The notes beneath the pieces were generated by a model. It was not told the DNA's origin. It worked only from the letters and a program-made list of their open reading frames with translations, and made no database searches. A DNA stretch of 35,620 nucleotides from IMG/VR virus record IMGVR_UViG_3300008459_000164, positions 1 to 35,620 of that record. One strand, written 5' to 3'. Of the stretch, positions 18,133 through 24,226 are shown in pieces (position 1 is the stretch's first letter; every line of letters begins with the position of its first letter). Both the position numbers and the translations under genes were made by a program. The stretch is from a virus.

Positions 18133-19524
18133 TTAATTATTTTTTGTTTCTTCTTTTTGTCTTTGTTGTCTTTTTTCCAACAATTCTTTGACTCTTTGTC
18201 TTTGTCTTTCTTCATGTTTTTCTTCCAACCCTAAAAATGTCATTGAACTTTCGGTATCAATGTCAATCATTGCGTTATCAAATTTACAATTTTCAAAGAC
18301 AATCCCGTCATCACCGATCCTCGATTTGGTGATTGCGATAGTTGCTAATTTCATTTCTTTTTGTTGTAACGTTTTAGCAACTGTAATAATAACGTGTCCA
18401 ACTTGGGCCTTTTTAATGGACCCACCCATTTGATCTGTTGTAACTACTTCTGAAGATATCGAATTTCTGTTTCCTTGAGTTGCTGTCCAACCTACTAAAT
18501 TTAGTTCGTGACACATCGCCTCAAATCCTCTCATTACCGACCCTTCACTTTTCCACTCATCCCCCAAGTTTTTATCAGGAACAACACAATCAATATAATC
18601 AAGTAAAACCATATCAATCTTTAAACCATCCGCAATCATCTTTCTGATTTGATTCTTAATTTGTAACATAGTTACAGTGTCAGATGGTAATTTTTTCATA
18701 ATTAACTTATTTGACATGGTTTCCTCAATTTCTTTAACTTTTTGAAGTACTACGTCTCTTTTTTCTGACAATTCGTCAGGGTGTATCTTAGTCCAAAGAG
18801 TATAATGTTTTCTTTGTATTACCTTTGGGTTGTCCTCAAAAAAGATCTGTAAGACATTAAAACCTAAGTTAAATGCGTGGTTTGCAATTTTAGTTAAAAC
18901 GGTCGATTTACCAACCCCTGTTGGGGCTAAGATTACGCCTATCTCCCCTTTCGCCAATCCTCCTTTCATTAGTCGGTCAATACCAGGTATTCCCATTGGG
19001 ATTGGGTGTCTGTAATCATCGTCTAAGACCTGATCCATATTAGAAAAAACATCCAAAATACTTGTATCTTTTTCTCCAACTTGTAAAGCCCCTCTAACCA
19101 TTTCTTCAAGAGCATCGTAGTTTTCAAATTCACCACCATCAATGATCTTTTGTGCTTTACCCATAACTTTCTGTAATTCTTGTTGTTTACAGAACTTTAA
19201 TGCTTTTTCTTGAACGAAATCCACTCCGTCGATAGGTGCATCCTTAATTTTCTTAATTGTGTCCAATACAACTTTAGACGCAATTTCTTGTTGTAATTCA
19301 GATTTTGTAATCTGTTCTAATGTTTCAAATGATGGAGTATGATTGTATTTTGAATAATACTCTCTAATCATTTGTACAATTATTTTAAAGTATTTATTCT
19401 CAAAATAATTGTTCTCGATCACATCTATAATAGAATGTGAAAAGTCCTTGTCTAAGACCATTTGATTTAATAATTGTAATTGGAATACGTTACCCAAATA
19501 CTCGAAATTTTTGTTTGTCGCCAT
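18133..19524 (-). CDS. 41: Replicative DNA helicase, DnaB/T4 gp41-like
   Basis: A 463-residue RecA-fold hexameric helicase that unwinds the fork 5'-3' on the lagging strand (T4 gp41 is 475). The N-terminal 150 residues are helical, as in the DnaB primase-binding domain. The ATPase domain begins near residue 170 ([17 protein letters not shown]). Walker A is APTGVGKST with K206, Walker B is VLLDYID with D309, and a GWTATQGNR segment follows, fitting the motif-3 glutamine sensor. The C-terminus is a charged Glu/Arg/Lys/Gln-rich tail (about residues 435-463). The ATG at 19524 is supported by a strong Shine-Dalgarno sequence, unusual in this window. The gene sits between an unknown 149-aa gene and nrdB. 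Primase and DNA polymerase are not in the window. Confidence 0.95.
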   Translation of the reverse strand: MATNKNFEYLGNVFQLQLLNQMVLDKDFSHSIIDVIENNYFENKYFKIIVQMIREYYSKYNHTPSFETLEQITKSELQQEIASKVVLDTIKKIKDAPIDGVDFVQEKALKFCKQQELQKVMGKAQKIIDGGEFENYDALEEMVRGALQVGEKDTSILDVFSNMDQVLDDDYRHPIPMGIPGIDRLMKGGLAKGEIGVILAPTGVGKSTVLTKIANHAFNLGFNVLQIFFEDNPKVIQRKHYTLWTKIHPDELSEKRDVVLQKVKEIEETMSNKLIMKKLPSDTVTMLQIKNQIRKMIADGLKIDMVLLDYIDCVVPDKNLGDEWKSEGSVMRGFEAMCHELNLVGWTATQGNRNSISSEVVTTDQMGGSIKKAQVGHVIITVAKTLQQKEMKLATIAITKSRIGDDGIVFENCKFDNAMIDIDTESSMTFLGLEEKHEERQRQRVKELLEKRQQRQKEETKNN

Positions 19525-19532
19525 ATATTTTT

Positions 19533-19541
19533 CCTTCCTTT
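19533..19541 (-). promoter_or_regulatory. Strong Shine-Dalgarno site of the helicase gene
   Basis: The coding strand reads AAAGGAAGG, 8 nt before the ATG at 19524. It fixes the helicase start. Most other genes here have A-rich leaders without such a site, so the helicase may be translated more independently of its neighbours. Confidence 0.8.
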
Positions 19542-19547
19542 AGTAAT

Positions 19548-19556
19548 GATAAATAC
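19548..19556 (-). promoter_or_regulatory. TATTTAT element upstream of the helicase gene
   Basis: The coding strand reads GTATTTATC, 24 nt before the helicase ATG, filling a 34-nt gap together with the Shine-Dalgarno site. It is one of five similar gap elements. Role unproven. Confidence 0.3.
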
Positions 19557-19558
19557 TA

Positions 19559-20008
19559 TTAGTTTTGGATAAATTCGGGATAGTCAAAATTAAATTTTTT
19601 ACCTGAAAAAATGTCAGTAAGGTCACCTAATATACCTTTTAGTTGCGGGCGTAGGTCTACGGTGTATCTGACCTTTGGTGGGTACAATTTAGCGTCAAAT
19701 GTTCTCTGACAAATTGTCATATCTCCAACCTTTATAAAGAGGTTAAAATTTTCAGGTCCGTCAGTTATGGATGTATTTAACATCTCCGGATTTTCACCAA
19801 TTTCATATTGATTGTCTAACATATAGACAACACTTCTCATTTTAAGATTGTACTGAAGCTTTTCAGTAAAACTACGTATGTACGAATAAAATTCTTGAGA
19901 TTTGTGCGCATTTTTATTAAATCCTTTGACATTAAAAAAACGTTGTACAACAATGTTATCATTACACATTAATAAGAACTCTACTTTTGTTACATCTTGA
20001 TCTTTCAT
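19559..20008 (-). CDS. Conserved-looking small protein between exonuclease and helicase (149 aa)
   Basis: A 149-residue protein, unrecognised. It starts MKDQDVTKVEFLLMCNDN and has mixed alpha/beta character. Notable parts are IVVQRFFNVKGFNK near residues 19-32, a helical middle (EFYSYIRSFTEKLQ), and CQRTFDAKLYPPKVRYTVDL near 100-120, where a charged strand follows two prolines. It has no membrane segment or nucleotide-binding motif. The ATG at 20008 follows a run of eleven As on the coding strand, an A-rich leader in place of a Shine-Dalgarno site. Its place between an RNase H-type exonuclease and the replicative helicase suggests a replication accessory. T4 keeps small genes such as dsbA and 33 near rnh, but I see no clear similarity to those. 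Confidence 0.8.
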   Translation of the reverse strand: MKDQDVTKVEFLLMCNDNIVVQRFFNVKGFNKNAHKSQEFYSYIRSFTEKLQYNLKMRSVVYMLDNQYEIGENPEMLNTSITDGPENFNLFIKVGDMTICQRTFDAKLYPPKVRYTVDLRPQLKGILGDLTDIFSGKKFNFDYPEFIQN

Positions 20009-20024
20009 AAATTTGTTTTTTTTT

Positions 20025-21032
20025 TTACTTTTTGTTTCTAAATTTTAATTTTTCTTTTCTTGACAGTTTTAAAAATGGTTTTAAAAAATTAACCCAATTA
20101 TCATCTCCTTTTGGTAGGTATTTGAAAAAACCATCCTCCATCATCATCCTGATTAAATTTCTATGTCCTCTCCCATCCGGATCCATAGATTCTGATTGGT
20201 ACATTTCAACTAACTTTTTGTCCTCATCTGAAATTAAAGGTTGGGATAAATCCACAATCTTTTGATTAATAACAAAAAACTCATCCCCAAAAATACCTTC
20301 TTTTGTTTTTCCACTTAATAAATTTTGTAGAGCAACAACATCTTTGTTTTCTTTGAGTAACTCCTCCCCTCTTGTTAAAATATCGGTAAAAGACATCTCT
20401 GAATCAAGTAACTCAGGAAAAAATTTAACTAAAGTTTTCTCACCTAAAAAAAATATGCCATCAATATTATCGGAACTATCACCAGTTAATATTTTTACGG
20501 TTTTAATATTTTCGTGAGGAAACTCATAATCTTTGAGTTTAATTTTATCTCCTAACTTATAGTATCTTTTTGATTGTGGAGAGTAAATTGTTACTTTATC
20601 TGAGATTAACTGAGTTAAATCTCTATCACTTGAGAATATTGTTTTTTCTTCATCTAAGGATACTTTACAATAATGGGCAATCAGATCATCCGCTTCTGAA
20701 TTTTCTGTCTCTAATTGTCTTACAAACATCTCTTCGAGATATTGTTTAACTCTTTGTTTCTGATAATTGAATGATTCTTCCTTACTTTCGTTTTCCAAAG
20801 GATTACGATTGAGTTTGTATTTTGGGTATAGTAATCTTCTCCGAGAGGAACTTGTTGTACTATCCCAAAACACAACTACTTTGTTGAAATTAGATTCTTC
20901 TAAGAATTTTCGAAGAGTATTCAGAAAATGCCAAATACCTCCAACGTGTTCACCTTTGTTAAAAAGGTCACGAGCCCCATGAAAACCAATTTTGAGTAAA
21001 TTGTTACCATCAACCAATAAGGTTTTTGACAT
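20025..21032 (-). CDS. rnh: 5'-3' exonuclease/flap nuclease, T4 RNase H-like
   Basis: A 335-residue PIN/FEN-type nuclease (T4 RNase H is 305) that would remove RNA primers and 5' flaps from Okazaki fragments. Metal-binding acidic motifs are in order: LLVDGNN with D8, VVFWDS with D57, NSEADDLIAH with E113, D115 and D116, FSSDRDLTQL with D136 and D138, and GDSSDNIDGI with D185 and D188. The last one leads into the helix-three-turn-helix (FLGEKTLVKFF) that grips DNA. All active-site acids appear present. The ATG at 21032 lies 20 nt after uvsX, and the leader is A-rich. Its neighbours (recombinase, helicase) agree with a replication role. A general Pol I-type 5' exonuclease is the only close alternative. 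Confidence 0.93.
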   Translation of the reverse strand: MSKTLLVDGNNLLKIGFHGARDLFNKGEHVGGIWHFLNTLRKFLEESNFNKVVVFWDSTTSSSRRRLLYPKYKLNRNPLENESKEESFNYQKQRVKQYLEEMFVRQLETENSEADDLIAHYCKVSLDEEKTIFSSDRDLTQLISDKVTIYSPQSKRYYKLGDKIKLKDYEFPHENIKTVKILTGDSSDNIDGIFFLGEKTLVKFFPELLDSEMSFTDILTRGEELLKENKDVVALQNLLSGKTKEGIFGDEFFVINQKIVDLSQPLISDEDKKLVEMYQSESMDPDGRGHRNLIRMMMEDGFFKYLPKGDDNWVNFLKPFLKLSRKEKLKFRNKK

Positions 21033-21052
21033 TTTCTTTTATTTAATTGTTA

Positions 21053-22060
21053 CTACTCTACTTCTTCTTTTTCTGTTTTCAAATCAAAGTCACCATCAAC
21101 TCCGATTATGTCTTTCCAATAGTCCGCATATTCTTTCTTATACTTCTCTATTGATGCCTTTTCCTCTGTCGTATCTTTACCCGGCAAAAACCCGTGTGGA
21201 GTTACAATAATTCTTCCGTCTTCAAAACCAAGACCATTGATGTGGTTTTTCATAACCGACACTTTTGTTCTTGAAGCAAACTTCACAGTTCGTTTGTCTT
21301 TTGTTGCCGTAATCTTTGTTGTCCCCGCACCTTTTTGGTTACCAAATAAAAATACCAAAGAAGAATTTAACCAAATTGCTTCACCACCTTTTGCTTTAAT
21401 CTTTGGTTGTCCAAATGGATTGTCAGGTAATTCTACCCAAGGTTGGTTAACAATGATTAAGGTATTTTCATATTTTGAATCTGCTTTACGAGATCCTGAA
21501 ATACGTTGGTTGATACCCATACCAATTTTGTCGGCTAAAACACTTGCGTTGTGTTGTTTACCTCCTTTACCCTCATATGTCATTTTACAAGGAACAGATC
21601 CAACTGAATCCCACATAATACAAAGTGAATAATCTAATTCACCTTTTTCTTGCGCATCCAATAGATCGTTAATGTAATCTGTGATTTGTTCAATATAACT
21701 GAAGTTGTTATTGAACAAGAAGAATCCGTCCCAAGTTAACTCACCTGTTTCTTCATCAACCACTTCTTCACATTCAAATCCCATTATTTTTGAGTGTTCA
21801 AAAGACCATTTTTGTTCGGTAATAATGAAAACAGGAAGAATACCTTTCTTTTGAGCATCAACCGCCGTCTTAATAAGTGCGGTGGTTTTACCTGTATCGG
21901 AATGGCCTAATAACATATTAAGGTGACCAATTGCAGGTCCGGGTAATCCTACAGCATCCAAAAATTCAGGACCAAGATCAAAAAATCTTTGTGGTTTATA
22001 TTTTGCATCCGAAGAGAATTTTTTCTTCAATGAACTAAAATCTGTTTTCTTAATTGCCAT
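21053..22060 (-). CDS. uvsX: UvsX/RecA-like recombinase
   Basis: A 335-residue RecA-family strand-exchange protein, somewhat shorter than T4 UvsX (391). Walker A is GHSDTGKTT with K58. The expected Walker B acid lies in SLCIMWDSVGSVP near residues 145-157, and a following NQRISGSRKADSKYENT segment leads to IIVNQPWVE, the position of the allosteric glutamine. The C-terminus is acidic (DLKTEKEEVE). UvsX coats ssDNA with gp32's help, repairs forks and starts recombination-dependent replication. The start lies one base after the stop of the 73-aa gene (TAATATG), so the two are probably co-translated. No UvsY mediator is visible in the window. Confidence 0.94.
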   Translation of the reverse strand: MAIKKTDFSSLKKKFSSDAKYKPQRFFDLGPEFLDAVGLPGPAIGHLNMLLGHSDTGKTTALIKTAVDAQKKGILPVFIITEQKWSFEHSKIMGFECEEVVDEETGELTWDGFFLFNNNFSYIEQITDYINDLLDAQEKGELDYSLCIMWDSVGSVPCKMTYEGKGGKQHNASVLADKIGMGINQRISGSRKADSKYENTLIIVNQPWVELPDNPFGQPKIKAKGGEAIWLNSSLVFLFGNQKGAGTTKITATKDKRTVKFASRTKVSVMKNHINGLGFEDGRIIVTPHGFLPGKDTTEEKASIEKYKKEYADYWKDIIGVDGDFDLKTEKEEVE

Positions 22061-22061
22061 A

Positions 22062-22283
22062 TTAGTTGAAATTATATTTACGGAATGTTTCTAAAGCATT
22101 CATTTTATCTTGTGCATTAACCATTTTTTCAACTAAGTTGTCCATTTCCTCAATGTGTTGTGGATGTTCTCCAATACCAACAGGATTTGTAAAATAAACC
22201 AACAATGTTGCTTCAGCTTCCGCCATTTCCGAACGATATTTTAAGGTCAATGCCTCATACATTTTTTCTGAAATCTTATTCAT
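22062..22283 (-). CDS. Small helical protein upstream of uvsX (73 aa)
   Basis: A 73-residue protein starting MNKISEKMYEALTLKYRSEM. The first 30 residues and the last 30 look helical with Glu/Ala/Leu heptads; a loop with TNPVGIGEHPQH near residues 32-43 divides them, giving a helical-hairpin pattern. No family is recognised. It lies between the gene 32 terminator and uvsX and is one base away from uvsX, so a role as an accessory to recombination or ssDNA-binding proteins is a reasonable guess from context, not from sequence. The reading frame is well defined by its tight coupling and biased composition. Confidence 0.75.
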   Translation of the reverse strand: MNKISEKMYEALTLKYRSEMAEAEATLLVYFTNPVGIGEHPQHIEEMDNLVEKMVNAQDKMNALETFRKYNFN

Positions 22284-22295
22284 TTTGTTTTTGGT

Positions 22296-22338
22296 TTTAA
22301 AATATTAGGACCCCTTGTTTATTTAGGAGTCCTAATAT
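22296..22338 (-). terminator. Hairpin terminator after gene 32
   Basis: On the coding strand ATATTAGGACTCC (22338-22326) pairs with GGGGTCCTAATAT (22314-22302) to form a 13-bp stem with one G-T wobble and an 11-nt loop. A short TTT follows, so the U-tract is weak. It lies 17 nt after the gene 32 stop. Partial read-through into the uvsX cassette is likely, which would make gene 32 the most abundant message. Confidence 0.75.
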
Positions 22339-22355
22339 AGAAGTTAATAAATTAA

Positions 22356-23222
22356 TTAGAATGGTAAATCTTCATCTTCCTCATCATTGAGTTGAGGGTC
22401 CTCAACTTCATTGATGGATTTAGTTTTTGATCCACCCATAGATACTTCCGATTCATCACTATTAGAGTAGATGTATTTTCCAGCGTCAGTGTCCCAACGA
22501 GGAGTTTCTCCCCTTGCAATTGCTTCAAGATATTCTACAGGTTTTTTAGAATAAACATCCTCCCAAGTCAATTCATCATTAATCCATTCGTTTGCCGTTT
22601 CAGGATCTTCGTGTGTTGGGGTTGGATCGTCATACATCACAGTTTGAATAACCGTATATGTTGCACCTTTTGGTGTCTTTGCTTTTGTTAGTTCAAGAAT
22701 TAAATCTCGACCTTTATCAGGGTCGGTAACGTCTCCTTTTGCTTTCCAAATTGGAATGATTTTATCAAGAATACCTTCTTGTTTGTAATTGTGTTTAAAT
22801 CTCCAAAATTTAACACCATCCTCTTCGTGATCACGATCAATAACTTTGACAATATAAAACTTACGAGCCTTGTATTGTGTCGCTAATTGTTTATCTGATT
22901 CACGACCTGTTGACATTAACTCCTCGTAAACCTCATTTAAAGGTGAACGTTCGTTGTCATTTTTTCCCGGATCATAGAACTTTTGCCATTTACCATCAAC
23001 ATTAATCTCATGGAACCAAACTTCCTTAAAAGGTGATGATCCATCTGTTGTAGGTAAAATACGGATTTTTCTTTGTCCTTGTTTTTCGCTGTCTTTAAGA
23101 ATCGCCGCGAAATACTTTTTCATTCTTTCTTCTTGAGACATTTTTGAAGTGGAAGAAGAACCACTTTGTTTTGAGTTCTCGTACTGAGCCAAAACCGCAT
23201 CTAAAACATTGTTTGTCGCCAT
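22356..23222 (-). CDS. 32: Single-stranded DNA-binding protein, T4 gp32-like
   Basis: A 288-residue protein (T4 gp32 is 301) that would coat ssDNA in replication and recombination. The N-terminal region is followed by a Ser-rich linker and RKIRILPTTDGSSPFKEVWF near residues 52-71, the start of the gp32 OB-fold, then WQKFYDP and RKFYIVKVIDRDHEEDG with the aromatic and basic residues of the DNA cleft. The protein has no cysteine, so the zinc ligands of T4 gp32 are absent. The acidic tail ends EDEDLPF, like the DDDIPF tip of bacterial SSB. It has its own promoter and terminator, and an AT-only leader. The family call rests on overall pattern and synteny with uvsX and rnh. Confidence 0.9.
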   Translation of the reverse strand: MATNNVLDAVLAQYENSKQSGSSSTSKMSQEERMKKYFAAILKDSEKQGQRKIRILPTTDGSSPFKEVWFHEINVDGKWQKFYDPGKNDNERSPLNEVYEELMSTGRESDKQLATQYKARKFYIVKVIDRDHEEDGVKFWRFKHNYKQEGILDKIIPIWKAKGDVTDPDKGRDLILELTKAKTPKGATYTVIQTVMYDDPTPTHEDPETANEWINDELTWEDVYSKKPVEYLEAIARGETPRWDTDAGKYIYSNSDESEVSMGGSKTKSINEVEDPQLNDEEDEDLPF

Positions 23223-23254
23223 ATTATATATATTAATTAAAAGTTTACGTAGAA

Positions 23255-23283
23255 AATATAAGTTAAATAAAAGTACTAGTCAA
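23255..23283 (-). promoter_or_regulatory. Sigma70-like promoter of gene 32
   Basis: On the coding strand a TTGACT -35 (23283-23278) and a TATATT -10 (23260-23255) are separated by exactly 17 nt. Transcription would start near 23247, leaving a leader of about 25 nt before the ATG at 23222. The -10 region reads TATATTTT, which also nearly fits the Bacteroidetes TAnnTTTG element. This is the clearest promoter in the window. Confidence 0.75.
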
Positions 23284-23322
23284 TAAGGTCTTAAAAAAAA
23301 TTGGTGGTTGTGATGTTTTGTA

Positions 23323-23952
23323 TTACATCATAATATCATTATCGTCTTCTTCGAAGTCATTAAAACTACCTTTGATCTCATTAGGTGAATAATCCTCAAC
23401 TTCATCAGTTGTAAGAACATATTCATTTTTACCTGATTTTTCCATATCATCCATTTTGTCATCAAAAAATTGACTTAACTTTTGATTGAATGGTCCCGAA
23501 TCCAAACTCCTAAGTTCTAATTTTTCTTCAGGCGTTTTTGGTCTCATTTTTTCAATCTTAACTTCCAAGTTATTGATTGTGTTAACTAAATTGTCCATCT
23601 CACCCAATTTACTTTCTAAGTTTTGTAATTGATCGAATAAATTTGTAAAATATTCCTCTTGTTTGTCTGAAAAAGATTTTTGAGCATCAACTAAGTCAGT
23701 AATTTCTAACTCTTCAGTTTCTTTTCCAACTTCTTCTACATCAGGATCATTTGCAACATCTACCACTTGTGGACCTTCAGGTGTTGCTGGTGGGACAGGT
23801 GCCGCAGGTGCTAATGCTTCCTCAGGAGCCGGTGGTGTTACAGGAGCGGCGGCTTCAGCAGGTGGTGGAGGTAACTCACCTTGTTCTAATATGTATTTAT
23901 TAATACTATTATGTCTCTTAATTTCTTGTAAAATTTTATTATCTATTCCCAT
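23323..23952 (-). CDS. Pro/Ala-rich coiled-coil protein (209 aa)
   Basis: A 209-residue acidic protein of unknown family. Residues 1-25 are basic/helical (MGIDNKILQEIKRHNSINKY), residues about 27-60 are a Pro/Ala/Glu-rich linker (PPPPAEAAAPVTPPAPEEA), and residues about 85-140 form a predicted coiled coil (FTNLFDQLQNLESKLGEMDN, then VNTINNLEVKIEKM). The tail is very acidic (DFEEDDNDIMM). The linker is a local GC-rich island in an AT-rich genome because of its Pro and Ala codons. It starts one base after the 74-aa gene. The layout of flexible linker plus coiled coil would suit a scaffold, chaperone or virion linker. No function is claimed. Confidence 0.8.
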   Translation of the reverse strand: MGIDNKILQEIKRHNSINKYILEQGELPPPPAEAAAPVTPPAPEEALAPAAPVPPATPEGPQVVDVANDPDVEEVGKETEELEITDLVDAQKSFSDKQEEYFTNLFDQLQNLESKLGEMDNLVNTINNLEVKIEKMRPKTPEEKLELRSLDSGPFNQKLSQFFDDKMDDMEKSGKNEYVLTTDEVEDYSPNEIKGSFNDFEEDDNDIMM

Positions 23953-23953
23953 C

Positions 23954-24178
23954 TTAACCGTTTAATAATTGTTTAATTCCAGCCTTAGTTTCGACTTGAA
24001 TTTTTTTATGTGTGTTCATTGTGTTATCAACACGTTCAATCAAACCATCTTTCATTCTGATAGTATAACAATCTCCTGTATCAAGGTCACAAACTTCTTT
24101 AAATCCGTTACCCGCATCTTTTTCTGACATTCTTGTGTTTTTTCCAAGATAGTTGTCTAAAATTAATTTTGTGCTCAT
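23954..24178 (-). CDS. Small unknown protein (74 aa)
   Basis: A 74-residue protein (MSTKLILDNYLGKNTRMSEK) with two cysteines seven residues apart (VCDLDTGDCYTI), predicted beta strands in the middle (CYTIRMKDGLIERV) and a helical end. No family is recognised. It follows the giant hub gene after a 48-nt gap and stops one base before the 209-aa gene. The tight coupling and sensible codon use support it as real. It could assist the 209-aa protein, by context only. Confidence 0.7.
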   Translation of the reverse strand: MSTKLILDNYLGKNTRMSEKDAGNGFKEVCDLDTGDCYTIRMKDGLIERVDNTMNTHKKIQVETKAGIKQLLNG

Positions 24179-24190
24179 AGTTTTTTTTAT

Positions 24191-24200
24191 TATAAATATC
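24191..24200 (-). promoter_or_regulatory. TATTTAT element upstream of the 74-aa gene
   Basis: The coding strand reads GATATTTATA, 12 nt before the ATG at 24178. The opposite strand is an exact TATAAATA, the T4 late-promoter core, but in the antisense direction. It is one of five similar gap elements. Confidence 0.3.
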
Positions 24201-24226
24201 TAACAATTAAAAAAAGTATCCATTTA

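Noticed and set aside
18120-18215. Longer NrdB start giving a Lys-rich N-terminal extension
   Set aside because: It overlaps the helicase C-terminal codons in another frame, and the Lys-rich composition is explained by the shifted reading of that charged tail. The ATG at 18119 gives a normal NrdB length.
21237-21632. 131-codon plus-strand open frame
   Set aside because: It lies antisense to uvsX, whose reading frame carries the RecA motifs.
23285-23335. Hairpin plus T8 run after the 209-aa gene as a terminator
   Set aside because: The stem is only 6 bp, overlaps the stop codon and is about 10 nt from the T run, so it is not a convincing rho-independent terminator.
24189-24200. T4 late promoter TATAAATA on the plus strand
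   Set aside because: It points away from the genes, and no plausible plus-strand gene follows. I list the element instead in its minus-strand reading.
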